Of a stretch of DNA of 64,000 nucleotides, positions 34,684 through 44,163 are shown piece after piece. A model generated the notes under the pieces. The model was not told the origin of the DNA, searched no databases, and saw only the letters and a list, made by a program, of their open reading frames with translations. A program made the position numbers and the translations under genes. The stretch lies in NCBI GenBank assembly GCA_900540365.1, contig UQFN01000005.1, positions 53,204 to 117,203 on the forward strand, in the 5' to 3' direction. Within the stretch, counting starts at the first letter, position 1. Every line of letters begins with the position of its first letter. Source of the DNA: an uncultured Mollicutes bacterium (GTDB lineage Bacteria > Bacillota_I > Bacilli_A > RFN20 > CAG-826).

Positions 34684-36891
34684 TTATTTTAATTTAATTT
34701 TTAAGTTATATTTAAAATCTAATTTAATTTCTTTATCTTTATATTTTACAATAATGAATTTATATGTAGATTTATAACCTTTATGAATTGTTTTTAACGA
34801 AAACTCATTTTCGTTAAATTTTAAAGAATATAGATTATATTTACCTTTTTGATAATTTAAACTACTTCCATCATCTTCATAATTTATATATTCACCATGT
34901 TCACCAATTAAATTAAAGATAATTGTGTCAATTTTACTTTTATTTAATGAAGTCATTTTTAAATATGAAGGAATAATTGAATTATATTTAAGGTAATATC
35001 CACTTCTATCAAGAGAAATATTTTTAATTATATATCTTCCACCTTCAATAATTTCATTTGTAAAGTAGTCTACCCATTTACCTTTTGGTAAATAAATTAA
35101 ACGATGTTCTTCATCTTTATTTAAAATTGGAGCAATTAATAAAGAATCTCCAACCATATATTGATCATTGATATTAATAGTAATTTCATTAACTTCTTCA
35201 AAAAACATTGGTCTAATAATAGTTTCACCAAAATGAGACATTCTATAACTAAGATCGTATAAATAAGGAACAAATTTATATCTAATTTCCAAAAATTTAC
35301 GATATATATTTAATGTTTCTTCATCAAAAGCATATGGTTCTTGACTTTTTGTATTTAGACTTGAATGATTTCTTAAAAATGGAATAAATAAATTTGCTTC
35401 AATCCATCTAATTAATAATTCTTTATTAGTGTCCCCACCAAATCCACCGACATCTACTCCAGTAAACATGAAATTAGAAATACTTAAGCTCAAATTTTGT
35501 GGAATTGAATATTTTAAATGGTGCCACAAAGAAAAATTATCTCCTCCCCAACAAAAAGCATATTTAGGAGTTGTAGCAAATGCTGCTCTTGTAAATACAT
35601 AAGGTCTTAAATTATCTTTTTTAAATAATTTATATTGATCTTTAACCATATGTTCAGCATATACATTATGAATTTCTTCATGTAAATAAGTTTTATTATC
35701 ACCGATAAACATAACATCTTTAGGTAATAAACCTCTAAAACTTACAGGTTCATTCATATCATTCCAAATTCCACTAATCATATTATTTTTAATAAATTTA
35801 TAACCTACTTTAGTGAAATAATCTTTACATTTTTGATTAATATAACTTGGAAATACAGTTCTTCCTGGCCAAACATAATTAACATAATTCTTATTATCTT
35901 TTAGACCAACTAATTTATTTTTTACTAAATATTTATAAATAGAATACTTAGAGTCTTGTTTAATTCCAGCATCATTAATAGCAACTAATTCAACATCTTT
36001 TTCTTTTAAAAATAAAGAAAGTTCTTTTAAATTTTTAAAAGCGTTCAAATCTACCGTATAATCTCGATAACCATCCATATAATTAATATCAAGATGAATA
36101 TAATCTAAAGGTAAATTATATTTTTTAAAGTTATTAAAAACTTCTTTTACTTCATCTTCATTTTTATATGACCATCTTGATTGATTATTACCTAGCATTT
36201 TTAATCTTATAAAATATGGGTATCCAACTAAATAAGAATAACTTGAAGTAATTTCTTTTACTGAATCTCCTAAAAACAAAAATAAATCACAATCATTAAA
36301 GAAATTAGAAATTATTAACTTATTTAAATCAGTTTGTCCGATATTAAAATTATATTTATATGTTGAAGGATAAAAACTTCCAAAAAATTCTAAGTCAAAA
36401 GAAAATAATAAATAGTTGATAGATTTATATAAACTTGGAAATAATTCATCTTGATGATTTGAATCATCAGTGTTATCAGATGAATAAAAATATCCTTTTT
36501 TATTTAAATAAGACATTTTATCACCAAGTCCAAAAACCTTTGAATTATTTGATAAATCAAATTCAATTGAATAATAATCTTTTTTATCAGTATCTGAATA
36601 TAATTTCTTTAAAGTTAAAGTTGTTAAATATTTATCAAATTTATATATTTTTATATCTAAATTTTTATCAACATAAAAATTAAAATTAAAGAATTTAAAA
36701 GAAAGTATTTCATTTTCAATTTTAAGATCTTTAACTAGATCTAAGTTTGAATTTTCTAAATTTAACTCAATTAATTCACAAGGATTTTTTTCCTTATAAA
36801 CTCTTAAAGTTTTATTATTAAAAAACTCAAAATTAACTTCTTTAGCATTATTTTTAACATTTAAGTAATTGTTTATAAATTTATATTCCAT
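34684..36891 (-). CDS. GH31 alpha-glycosidase
   Basis: 735 residues, no signal peptide. The catalytic domain has SRWSYKNEDEVKEVF, LDYIHLDINYMDGYRDY, IWNDMNEPVSF with nucleophile Asp378, and GVDVGGFGGD and FIPFLRNHS further on. The C-terminal beta domains are complete. GH31 includes alpha-glucosidases, alpha-xylosidases and alpha-galactosidases; the WNDMNEP form is most usual in alpha-glucosidases. The gene is five bases from the GH20 gene and belongs to the same operon, so it works on imported oligosaccharides in the cytoplasm. Confidence 0.92.
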   Translation of the reverse strand: MEYKFINNYLNVKNNAKEVNFEFFNNKTLRVYKEKNPCELIELNLENSNLDLVKDLKIENEILSFKFFNFNFYVDKNLDIKIYKFDKYLTTLTLKKLYSDTDKKDYYSIEFDLSNNSKVFGLGDKMSYLNKKGYFYSSDNTDDSNHQDELFPSLYKSINYLLFSFDLEFFGSFYPSTYKYNFNIGQTDLNKLIISNFFNDCDLFLFLGDSVKEITSSYSYLVGYPYFIRLKMLGNNQSRWSYKNEDEVKEVFNNFKKYNLPLDYIHLDINYMDGYRDYTVDLNAFKNLKELSLFLKEKDVELVAINDAGIKQDSKYSIYKYLVKNKLVGLKDNKNYVNYVWPGRTVFPSYINQKCKDYFTKVGYKFIKNNMISGIWNDMNEPVSFRGLLPKDVMFIGDNKTYLHEEIHNVYAEHMVKDQYKLFKKDNLRPYVFTRAAFATTPKYAFCWGGDNFSLWHHLKYSIPQNLSLSISNFMFTGVDVGGFGGDTNKELLIRWIEANLFIPFLRNHSSLNTKSQEPYAFDEETLNIYRKFLEIRYKFVPYLYDLSYRMSHFGETIIRPMFFEEVNEITININDQYMVGDSLLIAPILNKDEEHRLIYLPKGKWVDYFTNEIIEGGRYIIKNISLDRSGYYLKYNSIIPSYLKMTSLNKSKIDTIIFNLIGEHGEYINYEDDGSSLNYQKGKYNLYSLKFNENEFSLKTIHKGYKSTYKFIIVKYKDKEIKLDFKYNLKIKLK

Positions 36892-36895
36892 AACC

Positions 36896-38719
36896 TCACC
36901 AATTTACATTAATAGAACTAATTTTTATATAAGAATTATCGACAATATCATTAGGGTGGAAATATGAATATACATTTCCATAAAAATCTAACATGATTTC
37001 TTCTAATTCATCGATTTTTGTTCCATATTTTAAATAATCATTTATTTTTCTAATTGTAGTTTTTATTCTTTGCAAAATTCCTCCAAGTCTAATATCAATA
37101 ACATCAAAACCATTTCCTTTTGCTTCTAAATGATATTGTTCATATAAAGCAAAATAAAATTTATCAAATGTGTTTTTGAGTTTATTTAATTTAATTAAAA
37201 TTTCATTTAATTTTTCTTTATTGTTATCTTGATAAGCCATTCTTAATTCATCCATTATCTCAACTTTTAAGATTAAAACCCTGCAGAACTCAAATAAAGT
37301 TTTAAAAATGTAATTAAAAGAATTGTTTTTAGATAATTTATTTAACTTCTTTTTTATAACTTTATATGTTGAAATTTGATCCTTATCAATTAAAGAATTG
37401 AAAGTTCCAAGTAATAAATCGTTATATAAATAAATTCTACTTATATTATTTTTTGCATTTAATGGATCATTAATTGTTACATTATTTACTTTATCTACAT
37501 AAAGGAAATCATTAAAAGAAATTTTAAAAATATCTTTAAATAAATAATCTATCTTTTTATTATCTTGATAAAACGAAAAATTTGCGACTGCAAAAAGTGT
37601 AGGAAGAATTGAAAAAATACTTGCACTACTACCATTATCTCCCCAACAAGTTAAAGTATATTCTTCAATATTTTCTTTTAAACTTGCTTTCATAAAGTTA
37701 ATATTTGCTGCAATTGCATATTTATTATTAGGAGCTAAACCTAACCACTTCCAGCTTCCTCCGGCAGTTGAAACTTTATCACTTACTTTTTTATGTAATT
37801 TAATTAAAGATTGAAATTCTTTAACATCTTTATATTCGTAATCCCAATAAACTAACTTTAAATTATTTACTTTATTTAAATCTTCAACACTTAAATTATC
37901 ATAAGCATAACTTGAGTTATTAAAAAACATATCTCCCCACATTTCGACATCTAAATTATATTTACTTGTTAAAGTTAAAACTTTAGATAAATGTTTTTTA
38001 AAAATATTTACTCTTTTTTCATATCCGTTCTTATCTAAATATTTGCCTCTACCAAGTAAATAAGCTTCATCCATTCCAATATTAATTCTTTTAGATGTAA
38101 AGGATTCACTTATTGTTTCTAACATATTATCAATTAAAGTATATGTTCTTTCATCATCAACTAACAAAATATCGTCAATATCGAAATGATCACGATATAC
38201 ACACCATCTTTTAATTTGATTTAAATGCGCAAGCGTTTGAATATAAGGCATTACTTCAATTTTAAAAAGATCGGCATAATTAACTATTTCTTTTATTTCT
38301 TCTTTAGAATATCTTCCTCTTAAATAACCAAAATATGGTTCATTATTAACTTCGAAAAGATCTTCTAAATATATTTTCAAAGTAGAATATCCTAAAAGTG
38401 CCATATATCGAATTAATTTTTTAAATGTTTCGACTTTTAAAGGATAATTTCTTGCTACATCAACCATGATTGATAAATCTTTAAAAGAAGAATTTATCTT
38501 AATTTCAAAGTTATTATTAAAATCATAATGTTCGGTTTCTAATAACAATCTAAACAATTCATTATTACTTTTATAAAAAATATTAAATCTCTTATTTTCT
38601 TTATCAAAGAAAAGCTCACTTCTTTCACTTTTAGCAATTTTAAACTCATATGAATCTAAAAAAACTTTTAAATTAAAATCTTTTTTTAATTCTATAAAAA
38701 TCTTATCTAAACAAATCAT
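36896..38719 (-). CDS. GH20 beta-N-acetylhexosaminidase (GcnA-like)
   Basis: 607 residues with no signal peptide. A TIM barrel carries GYSTLKIYLEDLFEV, MPYIQTLAHLNQI and the catalytic pair in NIGMDEAYLLGRG (Asp217, Glu218), used for substrate-assisted cleavage. VEMWGDMFF and YWDYEY follow. The long helical C-terminus fits the cytoplasmic GcnA type rather than secreted GH20. It should release terminal GlcNAc or GalNAc from imported oligosaccharides. The start overlaps the ROK kinase gene by 17 bases. A beta-ManNAc or other HexNAc substrate cannot be excluded. Confidence 0.9.
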   Translation of the reverse strand: MICLDKIFIELKKDFNLKVFLDSYEFKIAKSERSELFFDKENKRFNIFYKSNNELFRLLLETEHYDFNNNFEIKINSSFKDLSIMVDVARNYPLKVETFKKLIRYMALLGYSTLKIYLEDLFEVNNEPYFGYLRGRYSKEEIKEIVNYADLFKIEVMPYIQTLAHLNQIKRWCVYRDHFDIDDILLVDDERTYTLIDNMLETISESFTSKRINIGMDEAYLLGRGKYLDKNGYEKRVNIFKKHLSKVLTLTSKYNLDVEMWGDMFFNNSSYAYDNLSVEDLNKVNNLKLVYWDYEYKDVKEFQSLIKLHKKVSDKVSTAGGSWKWLGLAPNNKYAIAANINFMKASLKENIEEYTLTCWGDNGSSASIFSILPTLFAVANFSFYQDNKKIDYLFKDIFKISFNDFLYVDKVNNVTINDPLNAKNNISRIYLYNDLLLGTFNSLIDKDQISTYKVIKKKLNKLSKNNSFNYIFKTLFEFCRVLILKVEIMDELRMAYQDNNKEKLNEILIKLNKLKNTFDKFYFALYEQYHLEAKGNGFDVIDIRLGGILQRIKTTIRKINDYLKYGTKIDELEEIMLDFYGNVYSYFHPNDIVDNSYIKISSINVNW

Positions 38720-39563
38720 ATCTATTACAAATTAAATAATTTGCTCCATATAAAGCTGCTAAAGAGCCGTGTTCACTAAATTTAATTCTTTTATCCAAAA
38801 TATATTTTCTAAATATATCTCTTGATTTAGTTAAACCTCCACCAATTACTACTTCATCTACTCCTAATGTAAAAATATAAGTTAAATATCTATTTACTTT
38901 ATTAAAATATTCATCAAGAATCTTTTTTGCTTTTAAATCTCCTACTTTATATAAAAGAAAAATATCTTTACATGACTTAATATTTTTACTTATTTTTAAT
39001 GCATCATGAAGTAATCCATAACTAGAAATTTCTTTTTCAGCACAACCTTTTTTTCCACAATCACATTCGTAACCATCATGAACTAACTCATAATGAGCAA
39101 ATTTTCCTAAATCAAAATCTTCCCCATAAAAGATTTCATTATCTTTATATAAAACTGCTCCTACCCCAGTCCCTAATGTAATTAAAAAAATGTTTTTATT
39201 TAAATTATCATTTTTTAAATTCCCTAATAAATGACAAACTGCATCATTATTAACATATGTAGGTAAATGATAATTATCTTCAAAATATTTTTTGATATTA
39301 AATTTAGTAAATCCATTTAAGTTATTACTAGCATAAACACAATAACCATGTTTATAATCAATATCGCCTGCACTAGAAACTCCTATAAAGGAAATATCTT
39401 GATATTTATTTAAAAAATGATTAACGACACGATTTATAGACTTCAAAATTAAATCAAAAGAATGTCCATTAGTTTTATAACTATAAGTATCAATTAATTT
39501 ATGGTCTAAGAAAACTCCACCTTTAATTGAAGTTCCACCTATATCAATGCATAAATGCGACAT
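38703..39563 (-). CDS. ROK-family sugar kinase
   Basis: 286 residues. ATP loop CIDIGGTSIKGG at the N-terminus; catalytic Asp in VNNDAVCHLLGN; LITLGTGVGAVLY; and the ROK zinc motif CDCGKKGCAE (~residues 167-176). No DNA-binding domain, so it is an enzyme and not a repressor. Between GH20 and DUF4127 genes and in the operon with nanE, it is most likely a GlcNAc or ManNAc kinase, but glucokinase activity is possible from sequence alone. Confidence 0.9.
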   Translation of the reverse strand: MSHLCIDIGGTSIKGGVFLDHKLIDTYSYKTNGHSFDLILKSINRVVNHFLNKYQDISFIGVSSAGDIDYKHGYCVYASNNLNGFTKFNIKKYFEDNYHLPTYVNNDAVCHLLGNLKNDNLNKNIFLITLGTGVGAVLYKDNEIFYGEDFDLGKFAHYELVHDGYECDCGKKGCAEKEISSYGLLHDALKISKNIKSCKDIFLLYKVGDLKAKKILDEYFNKVNRYLTYIFTLGVDEVVIGGGLTKSRDIFRKYILDKRIKFSEHGSLAALYGANYLICNRYDLFR

Positions 39564-39564
39564 T

Positions 39565-41073
39565 TTAATTCTCCTTAATAGTTATTTTATTTTCAAAAAT
39601 TCGATTCCAAATAAACTCTGAATGAATCGATGAAACTTTTGAAGCAATTTCATTAGAAAATTTATTTATTTCTTCTAAAAGAAGTTTATTTGCTAATTGT
39701 TCAATTTCTTCTTGTTTTTGACCTAAATTAAATTTATCAATACCATTTATATTTAATGAATTTATATATTCTTCAAGTTCTTTTCTAACTATTGCCATAT
39801 AAATGTAATCATCAATATATCTATTTGTTAAACAAAAATCTTTTTTCTTTATATTTTTAAAATGATAAAAACTTACTAATGAACAAATTACAGTTCCTAA
39901 AGTATTACTAGAAGTATTCCATCCAGCATAACCATCAATTTGATATAGTAAGTCATTTTGTTTTAAAATTTCTAATAAATCATCATCTCCTTCGTTACAA
40001 AAAGCAACATCGGCAATTCCAAATACTTTGTTATTATTTAAAGAATATTTAGATACTTCTATAAGCTCATTTAAATTACGATTTTTGTTATATACAAAAT
40101 CTCTTTTTGGATCATTTTTTGTTAAAAATTCACTTCCTAAATTAATTCCAAGGACAATATCTGCTTCATTAAACGAATATACTCTTAATGATTTAGAAGC
40201 AATTAAATGATATTTAATTGTTTCATCAATTGGTCGATCTTCAAAGCTAGGAATAGCATATTTTCCAAGACTAGATGAATAATAAACATATACTTTTGGT
40301 ATTACTTTTTTAAAATCATTAATTGCTCTAGCTAATAATGTTAAACCAATTTCATCTGCACCAGGATACATTAAAATTTTTGATTCTAAATGATTTTCTT
40401 TTATAAAACTTCTAACAATTTTTTGATCCATTGAACTAAATCCAAAAGGAGAACAATCATCTTGAGGTACTACAAAGAAATCAACTATATTATTTTTAAC
40501 TAATAAGAAATTATTTAATAAAGCTTTTAAGTTGATTTCTCTTCGAGTCATAAAATCATCTAAATATTCTTTTTTTATAATTGTTTTTAATCTTTCAAGT
40601 TCTTTTGTTTCTTCATCATCAATAAAAGCAAATTTTTCTTTACATAATAATTCGCCATATTTAAAAATCTCAAATCCACATTCATCAAAATAATCTGGTT
40701 CTTCTACACTTGAAGAATAAGATGGGCAACGCATTATTAACTCATTAGCATAGATTTTTATATGTGGATTATTTTTCTTAATTTCTAAAAGAACATTTAC
40801 TCTTGAAATAACTTCTTCAAGTGATAAATGATGAAGACGTGAAGGAATAATTCCTCCAAATAAAAGCATATCTAAACTTATTACAGCATAGTCAGCATTA
40901 ACCGATTCTTTTTTTAACCAATTAATAATATTATTAACGTCACATACTTTTTTCTTAAGACTTAAAATTTTAAAATCTGGTAATGCAATTTCAATATTAT
41001 TATCAATAGGCATTTGAATTGGATAATTATAATTGCAAGGTCTCTCATCAAGTGGTAAGTAAACAATTTTCAT
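39565..41073 (-). CDS. DUF4127-family protein
   Basis: About 502 residues from the ATG at 41071-41073, which has AAAGGGG at the right spacing. The N-terminus KIVYLPLDERPCNYNYPIQM, then VISLDMLLFGGIIPSRLHHL, is diagnostic of DUF4127. Further motifs include MRCPSYSSS, VPQDDCSPFG and YPGADEIGLTLLAR. The family function is not established to my knowledge; the conserved Asp, Arg and Asn residues suggest an enzyme. No signal peptide. It sits between an SGNH hydrolase gene and a ROK kinase in the glycan operon, so it probably takes part in sugar breakdown. Confidence 0.88.
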   Translation of the reverse strand: MKIVYLPLDERPCNYNYPIQMPIDNNIEIALPDFKILSLKKKVCDVNNIINWLKKESVNADYAVISLDMLLFGGIIPSRLHHLSLEEVISRVNVLLEIKKNNPHIKIYANELIMRCPSYSSSVEEPDYFDECGFEIFKYGELLCKEKFAFIDDEETKELERLKTIIKKEYLDDFMTRREINLKALLNNFLLVKNNIVDFFVVPQDDCSPFGFSSMDQKIVRSFIKENHLESKILMYPGADEIGLTLLARAINDFKKVIPKVYVYYSSSLGKYAIPSFEDRPIDETIKYHLIASKSLRVYSFNEADIVLGINLGSEFLTKNDPKRDFVYNKNRNLNELIEVSKYSLNNNKVFGIADVAFCNEGDDDLLEILKQNDLLYQIDGYAGWNTSSNTLGTVICSLVSFYHFKNIKKKDFCLTNRYIDDYIYMAIVRKELEEYINSLNINGIDKFNLGQKQEEIEQLANKLLLEEINKFSNEIASKVSSIHSEFIWNRIFENKITIKEN

Positions 41074-41089
41074 ATCCAGCCCCTTTAAC

Positions 41090-42217
41090 TTATATTTTTT
41101 CAACTTTTCTTATTGCTTTAAGATAGTTTTTAAATAACAAATACATTCCAATATCATTAGGATGAACACCATCAACAGTAAATTCATCTTCATTTAAATA
41201 AGGTAATTTAAAGATGTTGTAGTTATTAAAAAACATTATTTTAAAACCTTTTTTACGATATTTTTTCACAATATTTTTTAAAAACTTATCATTAAATAAT
41301 TTTATACGCTTATTTCTAGCAATATATTTATCAATCGTCATTTTTGTTTTATTCATTATAATTACTTTTAAATCAGGATAAAGTTCATAAAATTTATTTA
41401 AAAATCCTTCTAAACGATCATACATCCAAGTATCACAACCCGCATTAGCTTCCGCATCAATTATTAAGATTTTTATATCTTTAGAAATATTAGCTATTAC
41501 TTCTCCAATTTCATTTTCAAGTAATCCAGCACCACTAAATCCAAAATTTAAAACTTCTTGATCTAAATATCTTGAAAGCATATTAGTAACACTTAATCCA
41601 GGTCTAGAAACACATCCACCTTGTAAAATACTTGTTCCATAAGTTACGATGCGTCCTTTATTTTTAAATTCTGTTGGATAAACAACACTATTTTCTTCTA
41701 AACCTATTTCTAATTGAGTAGTTGTCGAATATAAAGGGAAATTAATGATGTATTCACGAATCTTGCTATCTTTAAATCCCCCTAAAATCGTAATGTATTT
41801 TTTTGTATCGATATAATTAGGAAATCCAGAATTCATAAATCTAAATTCATCTGAATCTTCTTCTTTATAATATAAGTCAAATCCACATTGACCCATAAAG
41901 GTCATATTTTTCATATCGAATACACCATTTTGTAATACTCTAAGAAAAATACGACGTGAATCAGTTTTAAAACGAACTTGTAAACCACTAGAATTAGTTG
42001 CTAAATAACTAACTGCATCTGAAGCACTACCAATTTTTTCAATATCTTGTAAAGTAAATCTAAATAAAATCTTTTTATCTTTAACTGCACTTCCAAAAAT
42101 ATTGAATTTAGTTGTATCAAAAACATCAAAATAATTAATTTTTTTGTCTTCAAAAAAATTATCTTGATCTTCTTTATCATATTTATATACGTTTTTAATT
42201 AATTCTTTACTATACAT
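41090..42217 (-). CDS. SGNH/GDSL-family hydrolase, cytoplasmic
   Basis: About 375 residues from the ATG at 42215-42217, seven bases after the permease stop and preceded by AGGTGG. An N-terminal ~150-residue beta-sandwich precedes the hydrolase domain: IVTYGTSILQGG (Ser in block I, with Thr-Ser replacing the usual Asp-Ser), NFGFSGAG, IDAEANAG and FTVDGVHPNDIG (Asp and His of the triad). Such two-domain proteins remove acyl groups, often acetyl, from sugars. Without a signal peptide it should act on imported oligosaccharides before the glycosidases. Confidence 0.85.
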   Translation of the reverse strand: MYSKELIKNVYKYDKEDQDNFFEDKKINYFDVFDTTKFNIFGSAVKDKKILFRFTLQDIEKIGSASDAVSYLATNSSGLQVRFKTDSRRIFLRVLQNGVFDMKNMTFMGQCGFDLYYKEEDSDEFRFMNSGFPNYIDTKKYITILGGFKDSKIREYIINFPLYSTTTQLEIGLEENSVVYPTEFKNKGRIVTYGTSILQGGCVSRPGLSVTNMLSRYLDQEVLNFGFSGAGLLENEIGEVIANISKDIKILIIDAEANAGCDTWMYDRLEGFLNKFYELYPDLKVIIMNKTKMTIDKYIARNKRIKLFNDKFLKNIVKKYRKKGFKIMFFNNYNIFKLPYLNEDEFTVDGVHPNDIGMYLLFKNYLKAIRKVEKI

Positions 42218-42224
42218 AATCCAC

Positions 42225-43130
42225 CTACTTTTCACTACCAATTGTAATTCCTGACTTAATATATCTAATGACAAATGGATAGATAACTAAAATAGGAATA
42301 ACTGAAATTATAATTGAAGCAGATTGAACATTTACTAAGTTAGTACTTAAAAATGAAGATGGATCACTACTTGGATCTCTTTGTAATAAATCATAAATAT
42401 ATAAACTTAATGGCCAAAAAGCTTCTTTATCACTAGCAGTTCCAATAAACATTAAAGCCCCACTATATGAATTCCAAGTTCCTACTATGCTAAAGAAAGC
42501 ACAGCTAGCAAAAACAGGTAAAGACATTGGTAAAACAATTTTATAAAACATTTGAAAATTATTTACCCCATCAACTTCAGCAGCTTCAATAGTTTCCTTA
42601 GGTAACCCTTCAAAAAATGATTTATATAGCAGTAAGTTAAAAACATTATTTATTGAAATAATAATTACTGCCCAGATTGTACCATATAATCCTAAACCTC
42701 TTAAAAGTAAAACTGCTGGTACAATACCTGCACTAAATAACATTGTAATAACAAAGAATATCAAAATTATATTTTTAAAAGGAAAATCCTGTTTTGATAA
42801 TGGATAAGCTGCCATTGCCATAAATAAATTTGAAAAAACTGTAACAAATAAAGTAATAATTACTGAATTTAATAAACTTCTCCAAAACGATGATTCATGA
42901 ACGACATAATTAAACATATCAAAAGTAAAACCAACTGGTAAAAATGTAACTTTACTATTACTAGTTCCTGTTGAAAATGCAAAAGCAATTAAATTTAACA
43001 AAGGAATGATAATTAACAAACAGAAAAATATTAAAAAGGCAATATTTAAAACATCAAGAACTTGATCTCCAATAGGTTTTTTAATAATTTTCTTAAGTCT
43101 TTTCTTTCTTAATTTAAATAGATTGGTCAT
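42225..43130 (-). CDS. Carbohydrate ABC transporter permease (YtcP type)
   Basis: About 301 residues from the ATG at 43128-43130, one base after the stop of the partner permease; longer upstream frames overlap that gene and lack a better ribosome site. Six membrane spans. The EAA loop facing the ATPase reads PKETIEAAEVDGVNNFQMFY and KIVLPMS. LLRGLGLYGT and VGTWNSYSGAL are typical of YtcP/AraQ-like subunits. It forms the channel with the 43132 gene product and is powered by the ATPase at 30724-32607. Confidence 0.92.
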   Translation of the reverse strand: MTNLFKLRKKRLKKIIKKPIGDQVLDVLNIAFLIFFCLLIIIPLLNLIAFAFSTGTSNSKVTFLPVGFTFDMFNYVVHESSFWRSLLNSVIITLFVTVFSNLFMAMAAYPLSKQDFPFKNIILIFFVITMLFSAGIVPAVLLLRGLGLYGTIWAVIIISINNVFNLLLYKSFFEGLPKETIEAAEVDGVNNFQMFYKIVLPMSLPVFASCAFFSIVGTWNSYSGALMFIGTASDKEAFWPLSLYIYDLLQRDPSSDPSSFLSTNLVNVQSASIIISVIPILVIYPFVIRYIKSGITIGSEK

Positions 43131-43131
43131 A

Positions 43132-44160
43132 TTACCATAACCCCCTATGTAAGAATTTCTTACTAATTGCATTACCACACAGCATGAAAATTACTGATAT
43201 AGTCGAATTAAATATACCTACAGCTGTACCAAAAGCCATATCTGCTCCAGCACCTAAAGCTACTTCATATAAATAAACATCAAGTGTTTTCATTGATTCT
43301 TTTAAGTTAGGATCGCTAATATTTGCTAATAAGTTAATTTGTTCAAATCCACTACTTAAGATATAAGTAATATTCATAATAAACATCAAAGCAATAATTG
43401 GGAAAATTGAAGGGAGTGTAAGATGCCAAATTTGTTTAATCTTTCCACATCCATCAATTTCAGTAGCCTCATAATATGATTTATCAATGCTCATGATAGC
43501 GGTATAAAACATAATTGAGTTCCAACCACTACCTTTCCAAGCATCCATGATAATTGCAAAGAACTTAAATAGATTTAAACCATCAACTCCTCCTACATTA
43601 TCACCAAACCAATATATCGGCTCCTTAATTAATCCTATATTCATTAAAATATTATTTATAATACCATTTTGATCTCTAAACAAATTGTTCCATATGCCTA
43701 TTACCGTTGGCCACGATAAGAAATTAGGTAAACATAAAATAATTAAAAATAACTTTGCCATAAATGAAGATTTTACTTCACTTAACATAATGGCTAGTAT
43801 TATTGCAAATGGGAATACTAAACAAATTTTTATTACATTAATAATTAAAGTATTACTAACTGCAGAAAAAAATGCAGGCCCATTCTCATTAAATAATTTT
43901 TCAAATTGGATAAAAGACCAATTGTTTCTAAATAATTCTTGTAAAGGAGAATTTATTGATAAAATAAAATCTTCTTTAAACGCTGCTAAAATAAAAATCA
44001 AAGGAATATATCCAAATAAAAGAGCTAAAAAAGCCGCAGGTAAAATAAACCAGAAAATTGAACCATATTTAATAAGTTTTTGTTTTACTCGATAAAAATA
44101 TGATGTTTTCTTTGGATTAATTCGCTTTATTTTATTTCTTGAACCTATAAACAAGTCCAT
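43132..44160 (-). CDS. Carbohydrate ABC transporter permease (LplB/YteP type)
   Basis: 342 residues, six spans. LPAAFLALLFGYIPLIFI at the first span and the EAA loop YYEATEIDGCGKIKQIWHLT, then LPSI, mark the LplB class, which pairs with YtcP and a large binding lipoprotein. Start ATG lies three bases after the stop of the binding-protein gene. In characterised relatives these transporters take up complex oligosaccharides (for example rhamnogalacturonan fragments in YtcQP-YteP); the cargo here is unknown. Confidence 0.92.
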   Translation of the reverse strand: MDLFIGSRNKIKRINPKKTSYFYRVKQKLIKYGSIFWFILPAAFLALLFGYIPLIFILAAFKEDFILSINSPLQELFRNNWSFIQFEKLFNENGPAFFSAVSNTLIINVIKICLVFPFAIILAIMLSEVKSSFMAKLFLIILCLPNFLSWPTVIGIWNNLFRDQNGIINNILMNIGLIKEPIYWFGDNVGGVDGLNLFKFFAIIMDAWKGSGWNSIMFYTAIMSIDKSYYEATEIDGCGKIKQIWHLTLPSIFPIIALMFIMNITYILSSGFEQINLLANISDPNLKESMKTLDVYLYEVALGAGADMAFGTAVGIFNSTISVIFMLCGNAISKKFLHRGLW

Positions 44161-44163
44161 AAT

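Noticed and set aside
36896..38719. TGCA-core motif match (AGTTCTGCAGGGTTTT) near 37280 on the minus strand
   Set aside because: It lies inside the GH20 coding frame and encodes normal residues (FEFCRVLI); taken as coincidence or codon-driven.
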